Of a stretch of DNA of 64,000 nt, positions 1-12,335 are shown in pieces. Position 1 is the stretch's first letter. Each line of letters opens with the position of its first letter. A model generated the notes under the pieces. It was not told the origin of the DNA. It did not search any database and saw nothing but the letters and a program-made list of their open reading frames with translations. Origin of the DNA: Schistocephalus solidus (lineage: Eukaryota > Platyhelminthes > Cestoda > Diphyllobothriidea > Diphyllobothriidae); assembly GCA_017591395.1 (NCBI GenBank), contig WEDG01004047.1, forward strand, positions 24,916 to 88,915, read 5' to 3'. The position numbers were made by a program, and so were the translations under genes.

Positions 1-2344
1 GAGCTGTATTACCTTGACAACTACATCCTTTAAATGCTACAAAACCTGTGAAATCCAATACTCTTATCTGACTATGCCTCTAAAGGTGAATTCGAGTAAG
101 AATCCGAAAAGTTAGGCAAATAAAGCTCTCGTTCCAGTGATCGTATCTCCTTATACGCGGCTACCCTCTGGAGCTCGCCTCTTCACTTCTATTAGCAAAT
201 CATTATCATCCTCAACTATTCACTTGCCACTGGGTTGAAGAAACTAAATTCGCCGCTCATCTTAAGGGCTTTTAAGTTTTCGTATGGAATCTGGAAACAA
301 AAGGACACTGAATAACGGATCCATCGGGTCTCAGGTAACAAATGAATATATGCTTTTGACCCCTGTGCGGCACCATACCCAACAAGATGATAGAGATGAC
401 AGAACCCGTTTCCTAGCCCAGCTGCGGAGTATCGGTGATGTCCACTGGGATCTTATAGTGGAACGGCCCTCAGAGGATGTTTACCTCGAAACATGCTAAC
501 GATTGAGCATTCGCGGACCATGCAGCCGTAGTCCCTTGAGTGTACCTGTGACTTCTGTTTTCTTGGAAAAGCTATCATGCCTTAACGATAATATGAAATA
601 AAAAATGTTTCTCTGCATACTATAACATCCTAGAACTCTAAAATCTCGTAGGGAGAATGTGGACTAAGGTGCCCATCGTTAAACCCAAGAACTGCCTGCA
701 ACTGTTCCACCACACTCCCTCATGCAGCTGCTATCCGTGAGGCTGAGACTCGCCGAGACATGATCCGATGCAACTGAGCACTTTCCTGTCGTAGGTGCCC
801 CCGTCTGCTATAGTCGGGCAGCCGCGAACCCTTCCAAATAAGCGAAAAATAGTGAGGGTATAATTTTAGTTCTTAAAACCCTTATGATCGCCCGATCGAT
901 TGATTTTCCTTTCCAGCCCGACACTGATTGGTTAGTGTTTATGCATGGCTCGCTTTTTAGCTTTCTACACAAGACAATTTTTTCAGTGTATGTCTCTGTC
1001 TCGCGCTCCTATGCGAGGGAACACTAAAAAAAATAGATATTATTTTCTGTGGGCAAGTGGGCTGGTAGTCCTACCCTCTCCCACTAAGTACGTTTACTAG
1101 AAACTCTTCCTGTTTAGTGAACCAAGTAGCGTTCATGAGGAACCATCGCAGTGGACAGCCCTATTGTTTTAAGTACAGCAATGCGTCCATGATAGTTAGT
1201 TTTCTCATCATAAAAAGCGTCGTTTCCGCTGAATTTGTTCTTCCTGGGCAGCACACTGAACAATCTTTACCATCTGCAAGTCTTGAAGCGATTGCGTGAT
1301 TCAGTGAAAAAGCAACTGAACGGTGGCAATCAGGGGACAACGCGCCTGCTCCCAAAGCGCTCAAAATTAACCAGTTTGGGCAAAAGTGGCAGGCCAATGG
1401 TTTCTCGCCATTGCTCGCCTAAGCCACCCCCCCCCGACTGCTTATTCCCAGAAATGATTTTTTTAAAAACTAAAAAGAAAGCGTTTTCAGAACGTATAAG
1501 AAATCGCTGGAGACCCTTAACAGCATTAGTTCAGAAGAATACAAAAACTGTTTTGAACCGTGGAAAACCTGTTGGGGTAGAATTTTGGAGGGGATTAATG
1601 TTTCTTTGATCTTGTCCTAACGAAACAATGAAATTATTAATCCTCATTTTTGTACCCCTAACTATGCTGCTCCCTCTCCCAACCTTTATAAAATTATATT
1701 TTGTGGAGCTTTAACGTCCCCTGTGTTGTTCTCCTTGAGATGCAGCCAAGCTTGTTTGAAAGAATCTTTAATGCTTAATGACCTTCCTGTTTTCTTTTTT
1801 TATTTCTATATATCTGACATTTGAATTTTAAAATGCTTTAAGACTTGGTTCTGTTCTCCTTTAATCTCCACCAGAAATAGGATTGTCTTGCTCTCGATTA
1901 CTTGGTTTTGGAATTACATTTTTTCGATGCATTCGGCATAATTTGAGCTCGTCTGTTCACCACCATGGTAGCAAGTAGCCGTTTTCCGTCTGCACACGTT
2001 AAACGGCTCTTACATGTTCACTTCACACTTTCTGTGGGTTTTAAAGCCCTGCCATTTTAGCAGACTTCGCCTTTTTCATGAACGTGTTACGCTCATCTAG
2101 GACAGCGCTGTCTTTTGAGAATAAACCTGTCATGACTTGGTACCAAAGTCTCAGTTGTAAGATGTGCCTGTATGGTCAAACCCGGTATCTGGCACTAGTT
2201 GACGATGGTCTGGGGAGAGAGTTTAATCAAGTACACTTAAATCCGTTCCCAGGTTGAGCGGCGATTGTCTCACATCTAACTATTCATTATTCCTCTTTTG
2301 CGGCTCAATTTTTATGGAAAGATTACTTTTTATCTGTCCTTTAG
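1..2344. other. Upstream region or 5' intron of HDAC8; no recognised gene
   Basis: I see no recognisable coding exon here. It precedes the first recognised HDAC8 exon, whose acceptor (tctgtcctttag) ends at 2344, so at least the 3' end of this stretch is intron. The roughly 70-80 N-terminal residues expected for HDAC8 were not located and may lie here in short exons or beyond the left edge. Open frames at 284-499 and 1235-1609 have no family resemblance I can name. Confidence 0.5.
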
Positions 2345-4948
2345 CCACGATTTCTTGGAGTCGCTCCGTTTACTTGATGGTTACTACGCCGATGACGCTG
2401 ATCCAGACATCCCAGATGATGTTATGGATTCACTGGAAGAGTATGGACTTGCTTATGACTGCCAGGGATTTCCGGGCGTTTACGACTACGCTCTTTCAGC
2501 CGTACGGGCCACACTCGCCGCCGTAGATGCCTTGCTTAAGCGCAAGTGTCAGGTGCCACTTTTCCCTTTTCTCAGCCCTAATCTCACCATTTATGCTATG
2601 AATGCCTAGAAACTGAAAATTCTGCTCTCTGTTTACGGACCTGGTTTTTAGGTGGCCATTAACTGGGCTGGAGGTTGGCACCACGGAAAGCGAGCTGAAG
2701 CATCCGGTTTCTGTTACTTGAACGATGTTGTCATCGGTCTGAACTACCTCCTCTCTTCTGCCGCGTTCCAGGACTCTCGGAAGCGTGTCATCTACCTGGA
2801 TTTCGATCTGCACCATGGTGATGGAGTTGAGGAGGCCTTTGCTTATAGCTCGCGTGTAGTCACTTTTTCCGTACATCATGCCTCGCCTGGCTTCTTCCCT
2901 GGCACCGGAGACATCACGCCGGACTCCTCAGGATTCTTTACCGGTGCACGGGGTGGACGATATTCTTGTTTCAATTTGCCTCTAGGTATGTGTTTGGAAC
3001 CCTTCCACACCTCCCCCTTGCTCGCGTCTGCAATTTCCAAGCCTCTCTCGCCTCTTTTGCAGCTGAGGGTACAGGTGATGAGACCTGGTTGTCGACTGTC
3101 AAACCCATTCTCAGTGCATTGCATGCCTCCCTGCAGCCCTCCTTCATTGTTGTCCAGTGCGGTGCTGATGGCCTCACCTCAGATCCGCACCGCGTCTTCA
3201 ATTTGAGCGTGGATCAAAACTGCGCCCATGCTGGTGCAGTGCGTCAGGTGCTTTCGTGGGGTTTGCCCACCCTGCTCCTCGGTGGCGGTGGTTACCATTT
3301 CCCAGACACTGCAAGGTTGTGGGCCCTTCTCACTTCCATAACTCTTTCTGCCGTCCGTGGAAATATGTGAGTCCTCGATTGCCCGTATTGCTTATCTTGT
3401 CAGTATCCCTCCCATAGTTTGTTTGTAGAAGGTGACACTGATGAGAGGTACCCCGGTTGAGGACTGTGGACTTGCGCGGGAATGTTCCCGTGACAAGACC
3501 AGGTCAAGAGGACTGGACATTGGCATGTATTCAACGACTGACCGAACAGACCGCCCTTGTTTATATCTGCCACAGTACGAATGATCTTTATGCCACAATT
3601 GAGCTAGCCTTCACGTGCATATCCACTGGCATTGATCAGACACACCGACTCTTCTCACCTGGCTTCACTTAACACACAAGGCGATCGTTGGGAGGTATCG
3701 ACATAGTGTTAGTCGCTGATGAGAGCCGCGTGTCAAATGGCGTCAGATGACCCCGTGCGGCAAGGCATTCAGTGCCACTGTCTATTTACCAACTTCGTAA
3801 CCCTCTCCCTGCGTCTTCTATACATCCCCCAACTGTCCCTTCTCTCAACTTTGTTGGTAGCCCGATTACTATAGGTACTAAAAATGGTGTTTGCTGTGAT
3901 ACTTACCTGGGGCCTGCAAGAACGAAGCGAGTGCGGTCGAATCTGCGGACTGGCAGAATAACTCCTACTGTGGCTTCAATGCTACGCAGACTCAGTTTGG
4001 GAACCGAGCTGTGCCCTTGTTGTTTTTTTTGTGAAATTCTGTCCCCTTGTGCGCAGACCAGGCGTGTCTGGTACGCTGCTTACCTCTGCCTCTCGTTGCG
4101 CCTGATCTCATCTTTCTGCCCCTCTCTCCTCTCTCTCTCTCCCCCCCTCTCTCTCTTGACAACGGTCTTAGATGGGTAAAGTGGGAGAGAGTGCGGTTGA
4201 TGCAGTGCAAGTCTACTATCACTGCAAACCACTTCACGTGCAAATCATCTTCCCTATGCCTACCATGCTGTTGGGCACCCGGTCAACGTCGTCGTTCGTT
4301 GACCTCAAAAACTAACTGAGACATTGTGCTGGACCTGATAAAATGCCTCCACCAAGTGCTACACTCCCGTCTGTTTTCCTGGCTTGCTTATGTTAACCCT
4401 TGTACCCTATACCCCTTATCGGCGATTTGAATTCCACTAAGAGGTTCAGTAGGCACCACAGGTATCAGTCTCGCTCTTTATAAGCTATCTCTCTGCTTCT
4501 CAGTTGAATTTTCCGCCTGAACTTCCTCGATTACGCTCTACGGGGCTGGCAAAATTTTGCAACCCATAGAATCACTTAAGCCTCCTTTATCTGCTGTATA
4601 TATTCCACTCACGAAGCGTACCGTTGTTTCTTAAGATCGATATGTTCTTTCGTCATCAGCTGCCTATGGCGCCTTTGTGTCTTGCTTGCTCGACCGTCTA
4701 TATTGCTTTTCCACTCTCCGCACTCGCCACCTGTTCTGGCTGTCTTGTTTTACTTTAGATACGAACTACCTGATGATATTCCGGATCATCCAGAACTGAT
4801 CAGCTATGGTCCCGATTATTCCCTCAGCGTTACCAGTTCAATGTGCCAAGACAAAAATTCTGAGGCCGTTCTCAAGGACCACGTTGATCGCCTTTTGAAG
4901 CAACTAAAAGACTTTTGTGATACAAATGACTTGACTTTTGCCTGTTGA
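2345..4948 (+). CDS. HDAC8: Histone deacetylase 8, class I zinc-dependent lysine deacetylase (four 3' exons, N-terminus missing)
   Basis: Exons: 2345-2552, 2652-2985, 3063-3366 and 4759-4948, with the TGA at 4946-4948. Introns are 99, 77 and 1392 bp, all GT-AG, and their phases join one frame of about 344 codons. The enzyme removes acetyl groups from lysines in histones and other proteins. Catalytic parts seen: the His pair in GGWHHGKR (2679-2684), zinc ligands Asp (2805-2807) and His (2811-2813) in DFDLHHGDG, zinc ligand Asp in CGADGL (3167-3169), and the transition-state Tyr in GGGGYH (3293-3295). In the DPHR motif a His (3188-3190) stands where human HDAC8 has Met274; schistosome HDAC8 also has His there. 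The C-terminus keeps the HDAC8-type segment YGPDY and ends in a short helical tail, with no long class I tail. Human HDAC8 is 377 residues and the schistosome enzyme about 440, so roughly 70-80 residues are missing at the N-terminus. The first exon begins with the third base of a codon, so an upstream exon exists. HDAC1/2/3 are less likely because of the short tail and DPHR motif. Confidence 0.95.
4121..4156. repeat. CT-rich low-complexity tract in HDAC8 intron 3
   Basis: A run of CT dinucleotides broken by a C homopolymer, inside the 1392 bp last HDAC8 intron. It makes apparent Leu/Ser-rich or Arg/Glu-rich open frames on the two strands that are not genes. Confidence 0.8.
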
Positions 4949-7900
4949 TGCTGCCTCATTTCTGTCCATCCTCGAGCTTATTTCAGTCGTTTCCATTTTA
5001 TGTATAATAATGTTTTGCATTTTCCCACCTCCCTTACATGTGTCTTTTGGGGTTTGTGTCAGAATTTTGAACATGTTGATGTGAATGTACCATTTCAACT
5101 TTACCTCCGGTTGTTTCATCCGCCTGCGTCTAGCATCCTTTTTACGATTCGTGGCTGTTGTGGAAGAATTGCGTTCGGTCGGACTTAAAACAACTTGGCA
5201 CTGAGACTGCTTCCGCTCGTCCCATCTGTCAGTTAGTCCTACATATCCCTGCATGGATTGTGCAAATTGAGAAAGGGTATTCAAAGCACATTCGTCTGAT
5301 CCAGGATTTTGTAGCTGCCTCTATTCCAATGGCTTCTTAGAAGTTTCTGGAGACTTTTTTCGTCTACCGCAGCCACCTTCGATCGAAACCGAGCATATTT
5401 TTTGTCTGGATAGCGATTACTCTCTTGTCTTTCTGCCTCTATGATTGTCATACCAACGCTCTCGGTGGCTATAGTGTCTGCTGCTCAGTTATATTTGCTA
5501 TCAAAGCGAGAAATGCTGTGGCTGGACTCTACATATAGTCAAAGTCAATAAGGGTCAGGCGTTCCGCAACGGCTATCGGCCGCTGGTGATCATGAAAGGT
5601 GGAGGCGCATTGTGACCCATTCATTCATTCTCGGCCCGAGCTATCTGGAATTACTTGACCGCCTGAAGTGAAGAAACGGATGTAGGCTCCAGATTTTTGC
5701 TCCGTCTGCTTTAGCAAATAAACCTGACTAGCTTCACAGACGTTGCCTCTACTGTATTAACGAATGGTTCTACTTTTAAATTGATTGGTATAGCATAAGA
5801 TGATAACGTTTACTGTCTGCCACCGGGTGACGCAATAGACGTGCATCCAATTGTACTGCAGGCTCAGGTGTGTTTCTTAGCTGACGGTAACGTGGCGACC
5901 CTTTCCCTATCGTAAATATTTGGGGTCTTCGTTTACTTGTGGTTTTCCAGGAACCTTTCGCTGATTATTTCCATCCCAAATTACTCGCATTGTAAACCGT
6001 ATTAAAATATATTACACTAACTTCGCTGAGCTGCTCGCTGTTGCTATGAGGTGACTGCCCGATTGATTGTCTAACGTTTTTATTTTATTCTAGGGTTAGA
6101 GATACCACCCTGTCTTATGCATGAATTCCTATGGGGACTAGGAGCAGTATCTCGTCTCCATCAGAGTTATTAACCTCCCATTCAACCTCTTTTACTGCTA
6201 ATTCCTACAAGTCTCCCAAAAGCCCTACGCTTTAGATCCATGGAAGGTTTATTTAGGCTGATTCACTTTTATTTCGATCTAACCGCTTTCAGTTTCTCTA
6301 CTTCCACTATGGTTTCCATTTCGGATTGCGAGGTTGCTATTTCAAGAGCCTCGTGCTCCACTTCCCTTGGATTTTTTAAACTGTAGGTACAAACACGCAC
6401 TGCTTTGTCTAATAAAACCCTCTGCAGTGTTTTTTGGTTGTCCGAAATTTTCGATCTGTGTGTGGTCCTAAAATAAATTTTGCCTTAATTCATCAAAAAT
6501 ATTGTCTGAGGTCAACATACGGGAGTGCGATTTTTAGCTTGGCAAGCCTCAGGCCTGCCTGTTACACCTCGAAATCTTAAACAGTTGCACACTGCTATTT
6601 CGGTGCATATGGTGCAGCCTGATAATGTGTTGTTGTCTGCAGAAACCTCGCGATTGTCTGTGCAGTCTGCTCCACGGACGGCGATTGTAGCAATATTGGG
6701 GAACACTGACTGAAAGCCGGAGACACGCCTGTAGGGGGACGACGTATAACAGGGACGCTGGATCCTAACTTGGTACTCGCGAGCACGCTGAAGACACTGT
6801 ACACATCGTCAAATGCCGCACAACAATCGTTGTGGTTTTGTGGAGACACACGAGACTTGGTTGCCATATGCCAGTTCAGTCGCTTGACGCATCGCCTTCC
6901 CGCTGCCATTACCGCCACAGCAATTTTGGAGGATTCTAAGGAAAAGCTTTGGAAGAACAACACTGAATTTGACCAGACATATCCCCTGTAAAGCGTTTGA
7001 ACACTCGGGTTGGTTTCCACGGCTTTCGCCCAGTCAGTTTGCAGTAGTCGATCGATACAGCGTAACCAAAGAAACTACGCCATAAGAGCAAGGAAAACCA
7101 ACTTGGAAGCCAGATGCTTCCTGCACGACTGGCTTCGAACAAACTGAAAGGAGTACGGACAAATACAGAGGTGAGTGACTGAACCCCAAGGTACTAACGT
7201 GGCAAGCATGTCTCGTAACTTCATCGACAAACGCGCTTCCAACACAAGCTAGCCTATTTTTTGAAAATAACGTTTGTTCGTGAGCACTTACAAGTGATGT
7301 CCGCGCTCTTTCTCGGGGCTGCGAATTTTTCGCCACCAAATTATTCAGCTTGTTTTCGATGTTTTTAAAATACGTACGCTCGCTCGGCGATTAAACTTCC
7401 TATCGAAACACTGCATTCTGCCACCTCTGACAAAAGCGAATGATTGCCTTGCCTTTACTGGCGTATAAATCAGGCTTTTTGCCTCTTTCTCCTATGATGC
7501 CCGTCGTGAAATAAAATGCCTTTTGTATTTCACAGCTAATGGGAAGTTAATCGGTGGATGTCCAATAAGCCCCGCTACCGAGTCAATTATTTGTTGTCAT
7601 TTCTACTGAAAGTGTTTTAAGTAGGCGTGGTGACGTTCATAAACATATGGATTCTTGTAAACTAACCCATGGACAAGACGGATACTGAGCTTGGCGGACA
7701 CGCCGAATGGGCTTTAGGATGACCTCAAGCGTTCGCCTGCCACGTGCATGCGGTTTTGAAGTGAAACTTATCGAAAGAGAAAGCATGGATATGTCTGCCA
7801 GGCACTATCACTGTTTGAATATAAGTAGGGGCGCTTTTTCCTGTATTAGATTACATGGCCAGAATAGCCCTTAAACATGCTATGCAGTAGATTCACTGAA

Positions 7901-8789
7901 CTTGGTTAGATGAGGACATGACTAGCATTATTGGGGATGCGCACATATAACAAGTGAGGTTGGGAGGGAGCGGTATGGTTATACGCTTAATTGCGAGTTC
8001 CAGCCGTGCAAGCCACCTGCGCGTTATCCAGCCTCCTGTCTTCCTGGCTGTCTTGACATCGGGTTCAGGTGGGGGGAGGAGTAGAGGGTACGGTAGATGA
8101 TGTGAAAATATACTAAAGACTAATCCACGAGCAAGCTACTATCCTTGCGGCCACCATGCTGTGAGGCACATGGCGGGCACCATCGGCAACAACGGTCGAA
8201 CTGTCGGATTTGAGGAGACTCGGAAGCGTCGAGCTTGTTCTCTGCTTCCCTTTACGCCAGTCACCTTTTAATGGCAAAATTGTGTCCACTCTCCTGAAAA
8301 CAATTTTGCATTCGCTGACTCTTAGTCCGAAGCTTTAACGACGAAGCCTCGGGCTTGTTTTCCTGTTGGTTGTGATCGGATATGTACAAGATAGTAAGTT
8401 TCTTATAGTACACTTTAGTTGCTATTATTCTCCTTAAAACCTAGGAAGAGACTTAAAATAAACTCATCAATTACAGTTGGTTGGAAGTTTTTTTTGCGGT
8501 AAAAAGGTCTTCCAAGGCATAAGAATAGCACTTATTGGAAAACCAGATTTGCAGCAGACCCGCTCTAAAAGTCTTGTAAAAGCTCTACAACAGATTTACG
8601 AGAATATTCATATAATGGTTGTTAATTGGTAGCGTCTAAGTTGAGTAAACTAGAGGATGAATTTAAAAAGAAGAAGTAGCATATAAAAATATGTAAAAAA
8701 CAGTCTGGGATGTACGAAAGAATATGAGGAGAAGCGCACGTAATACCACAGTGAAAGGTCACCAGAATCCGAGGGGGCATATATCAGGC
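4949..8789. other. HDAC8 3' flank and intergenic DNA; no recognised gene
   Basis: Apart from the candidate polyadenylation signal, nothing is recognisable. Overlapping open frames on both strands around 6512-7339 are short, lack clear splice sites and match no family I know. They could be an old mobile element. Confidence 0.5.
5717..5722 (+). other. Candidate polyadenylation signal AATAAA for HDAC8
   Basis: A canonical AATAAA hexamer about 770 bp past the HDAC8 stop codon. I saw no better canonical hexamer closer to the stop. The assignment is positional only; no cleavage site can be seen from sequence. Confidence 0.3.
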
Positions 8790-10134
8790 TGATGACCTCA
8801 TTTATGTTCATTCAGAATTATAAATACAAGTATATTGAGAGAGCATAAAATAGTCAAAAGTAAGGTTAACGGCAACATTTTACGTCAAAAATGTGCTAGT
8901 ACGAAAAATGTAAATTGAAATCATGAAGACAAGTTCATGGCTAGCAGGAGATAGTTCTGCCGCGCAAGTCATCTGTTAACACATCCGCCGGGTCCGACGT
9001 CACTAATTTCCTTGGGTATGAGCTTCATGGTTGAACCAATCAATGGCTGAAAGGAAACTTTTGTTAATCTAGTCGTATACTTTCGCGTTTGACCTTGAAT
9101 TGATGACCACACAAGTGAGTCATATCTGTAAACTTAAAGAAATCTCCGGATTTTAGTAAACAGGCATGTGCTGGAATAATGCAGGTCGCACTTCATCTGT
9201 CTATAAAGAAAGGCGAAAAAGTCAGCTTGACCAATGTTTCTGGATATGACAGGATCCTAAAACAGGCTACCAGTTTTGTCGCCCGTCGCTGCACTAACTC
9301 CATAGGAGCCCTGTTTTTCTTCGTCTCGGGCATCCATATTGGCATTTCGAACTCAAAACGTAGGGTAACAAAAGAACTGAAGATCCGGGCGAACAGGTTG
9401 GGGGAGAGACTATGAAAGCCTACCCGATCCAGTGCATGATGCACGTCACCTTTTGGACGACTCATTTAGCGTGTTAAGAGCGCAGTAAATTTGAAGCTGT
9501 CCAGCTGCCTAGTTCATTGGGCGTGCTCACTTCTTTTTTAGGGTATCGTTCAGGCAGTACTGGTGTTAAGAGATACTTCTACTCTCAGATTGCAAGCGTA
9601 AGACTACATGTTTGTGTATATTAAACGCCAAAGGCACTTCCTACACTTAAAAGCAAATTTATCAAGGCTTTAAGGAGTTTCTGCATGTTGTCAGCAGATA
9701 TAATGGTTTTCGAGATTCTTATATCATATGCAAACATGGTGGCACCGAAGTCAAGATTATCGGTCTTTTGGTTGCCAATGCAAAGAAATCAGCAAATTGC
9801 AAGGCCAATATCGGATGTTAAAATTCTATTATATCTGTATAAGATTAAATCCGATCTGTCGGGACTCAAGGGAAAATGGATAAAACGCATAAAGTCTTCA
9901 TTAGTATGGTAAAGTACGGAGGCCTTTCATAATTTTCCTCACCCTCATTTATTCCTTTCCAGTAACTTTCAATCTTTTTAGCCAGGGACGTCACGCCTGG
10001 ATTCCATATTTCAGGTGCAACCGCACAAGGACTCGCTATAGTTCTCTAAAGAGCTCTTTATCGATGTCAATTAAAGTTCTTTTATTTGCAAAGAGAACCC
10101 CGGTTGCCATTTTAACCGCCTTCAGACAATGATA
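8790..10134 (-). repeat. Left arm of a 1.34 kb inverted repeat carrying a LINE 3' end
   Basis: The reverse complement matches 14016-15359 almost base for base over its full length. A hand-aligned stretch of about 150 bases at the inner end had 6 differences, so roughly 96% identity there. On the minus strand the arm encodes, from 10134 downward, decayed C-terminal reverse-transcriptase sequence of a CR1-like LINE (motifs LKAVKMATG, DKELFREL, then QAWRPWLK in the partner), then an unrelated-looking segment of about 650 bases, then another LINE block (VQRRATKLV, near 9250-9310). A stop follows DKELFREL and the partner shares it. A 75-codon frame at 9685-9912 (+), antisense to the LINE, is preserved in both arms with one residue changed; I do not regard it as a gene. 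The inner edge falls exactly where the gypsy fragment ends. Confidence 0.9.
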
Positions 10135-11130
10135 GGGCTGGGCTTTCGACTTTAAAAGATCAGTCAAGGGAGCCAGTATTGCCGCACAGTTGGGAATGAA
10201 ACGTCGGTAGTAATTGATAAGTCCAATGAAACTTCGCAGTTGTTTGAGGGACTTGGGAGACGGAAACGATAAAACGCTTTGCACCTTCTCTGAAAGTGAT
10301 GTGATTCCATGCTGATCGACGTGATGACCAAGGAAATCAAGAGAAGGAACGCCAAAAAGGCATTTGTCGACGTTTACTTGCAAACCATGTTGCTGGAAAC
10401 GATCGAACACTTGGCGCAAGTGCGATGCATGTTCCGCTGGCGAAGAACATGCGACGAGTATGTCTTCAATATAGACAAATGTAAACGCAAGACTGCGAAA
10501 GACCTCATAAATAAACCACTGGAAGGATTGGGCGGCGTTACGCAAACCGAAAGGCATGCAGAGAAATTCGAACAAGCCAAAAGGCGTTGTGATGGCGGTC
10601 TTGGGGATGTCTTCCTCAGTGACCAGTATCTAATTATATGCTCCCACGAGGTCTATCTTGGACAAAATAGTCTTTCCAGCCAACATGTGAGAAAAATCGT
10701 GAATATGAGGAATGGTTTACCGATCAGGGACGGTTGCTCTATTCAAAGCACGATAATCCCCGCATGGCCTCCAATCATCGGCCGATTTCTTGGGGACCAT
10801 GTGCAGTGGAGAGGCCCATGGGCTGGAAGAATGGCGAATAATCCCCAAATTTAGCATGTGTTCGAACTCACTTCTAACCACCCGCAGCTTTTCTGGATGA
10901 AGCCTGCGTGGGTGGGCATAAACGGGTTGCCCTGTGGTAAGTATGTGATGCTTAACTGTGTGCTGAACGTTTTCGGTAAACTGACAAGGTTTAACGAGGG
11001 ACAGATAGTCCTTCAAAATGTCAGCAAATTGCGAACTTGGAATAGTCAAGTGTATGCCAACCGAAGTTTCAGAGGTGACCGTACCGACGGTGAAAAGTCT
11101 GGTTGTAGTATCAATGAGTCAACGATGCTT
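10135..11130 (-). mobile_element. Ty3/gypsy retrotransposon pol fragment (protease linker and reverse transcriptase), broken
   Basis: Minus-strand translation gives the typical Ty3/gypsy order: the linker after protease (LIDTTT, about 11110-11127), the fingers motif [20 protein letters not shown], the [11 protein letters not shown] block, the FEFLCMPFGLRNAAQ block, the active-site box, and the palm-connection segment FLGHHVDQHGI with SFIGLINYYRRFI. The active-site Tyr-x-Asp-Asp box reads YIED (10462-10473), so the first catalytic Asp is replaced by Glu. At least two stop codons break the frame, one after TVPDR (10717) and one after the LVGAYN block. The sequence stops abruptly at 10135, where the left inverted-repeat arm begins; RNase H, integrase and LTRs are absent. 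It is dead and truncated. Confidence 0.92.
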
Positions 11131-11689
11131 CAAAAAACAGCTTCAACTGGCAAAAAAACGCAGCTTCTAGATAGCAAGTGTTGTTGAGAATTGTAATGAA
11201 CTCTGAACTAGATCCAGAAAGCTATGCATCAAGAACGAAGAGCAGAGTCAGCAGTTCAATTGAGACGACGTTCGGTAGAATGCAATCGAGAAATGAAGAT
11301 CGATCGTTGCAAATGACAGCAAGTAATTGAGAGAGATCAGTACAATCAAGAGAGCAGCGGTGACATGCAGCAGCGAAAACAGAAGACGTCCAATATTCCG
11401 GTTGAAGCTGGATGTTGTGTTTTATTTGGCACATTAAAACAAGCGTACATAACGATTCAGGTGAACAAGAAAGATACAAACATGTAAATTTTTAAAATAC
11501 CTACACCATTCATGCTTAGTTTTGGCTGATGGTGGTCGCCAAAAACAATAACCGACCATTTGGGCCAAGAAAGGGAAAGGCACTATGTGCAGCACCACTG
11601 GGCAAAGGCATCAAGACATTTTTTATAGTTCGAACAAGGTGTCGCGATCTATGGCTTGTATCGACAGGTAACTTTTAAATAGTTGGAAT
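11131..11689. other. Spacer between gypsy fragment and LINE body; nothing recognised
   Basis: A minus-strand open frame (11222-11479) lies just upstream of the gypsy pol relic in its sense direction and could be decayed 5' gypsy sequence, but no zinc knuckle or protease triad is visible. The LINE segment that should link the reverse-transcriptase palm to its C-terminal part is absent here. Confidence 0.4.
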
Positions 11690-12335
11690 ACATAAAGGGC
11701 TTACCATTCCGAAATAAACCTGATTTATCATTGACAAAAAGAAAAATATGAGCGGGCCACGCACACTACCCATAATAACTCGACTCCTTACAAGTCCGGG
11801 GTTGGAGATAACATTGGAGATCTTAACAGCTTGTGTGCGAAAGCTCAGATAGAAGATATCAAGTTCAGAAGTTAACCACATCTACCAAAATAGGAGAGTT
11901 TATGGAGAAGAAGGGCATGGTCAGCATGATCAAAGGCCTTAGTGTAATCGAAATGCAAAGTGAAAAACCAATATCCCTAGATTGTAGAACGTGATCAAAG
12001 ATAGGGAACTAACAGATCTCATAAGACCTTGTTTTGAGGAGCTCATGCTGGGTCGCTCTCAGTAGGTTATTTCCGGTTAAGTGATACAGCATCCTATCAT
12101 TGCTCAAGGTCTCCAAGATTTTCGAAACTGCGGATAGTGTTTTGATTGGCCGAAACTCGTCAAATGACGTAGATTGACCATGTTTGGGAATAGATAGAAT
12201 GTGCGATTCCTAAAACACACTGCAAAAGGTTTCACTTTCCAGAGCTATATTAAATAGCTTACACTGTAGGGACTGTAGAATATCCTTAGCATCCGCCTTT
12301 ATAATACTGACCGGGACGCTATCTGGTCCAGGACT
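11690..12335 (-). mobile_element. CR1-like LINE reverse transcriptase, fingers and palm, decayed
   Basis: Reading the minus strand from 12334 downward: SPGPDSVPVSIIK (the conserved SPGPD block of LINE reverse transcriptases), FDEFRPIKTLSAVSKILE, a remnant of the Asp-containing TKAFDHADHALLLHKL motif (about 11917-11957), then SYLSFRTQAVKISN and the GSVRGPLIFFF motif (about 11740-11775). Several stops and frame changes separate these blocks. The matching endonuclease domain lies upstream at 12990-13395, so the two are the body of one element. It is a pseudogene. Confidence 0.88.

Noticed and set aside
656..735. Short plus-strand frame with VPIVKPKNCLQLFHH, resembling the IVKPK ... FH region of HDAC8, before a gtgagg donor
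   Set aside because: The spacing from FH to the next exon is several residues too long and the remaining residues do not fit, so I did not call it the missing HDAC8 exon.
3899..3910. atacttacctgg, identical to the 5' end of U1 snRNA, inside HDAC8 intron 3
   Set aside because: The following sequence does not match U1 stem-loops. A perfect U1 5' end is also what the reverse complement of a strong splice donor looks like, so a chance or antisense donor is as likely.
6512..7339. Overlapping open frames on both strands
   Set aside because: No recognisable motifs and no convincing splice sites; coding on both strands is usually a sign of chance openness.
9685..9912. 75-codon frame conserved in both inverted-repeat arms (also 14238-14465 on the minus strand)
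   Set aside because: Conservation follows from the recent duplication of the whole arm; the frame is antisense to a LINE and matches nothing known.
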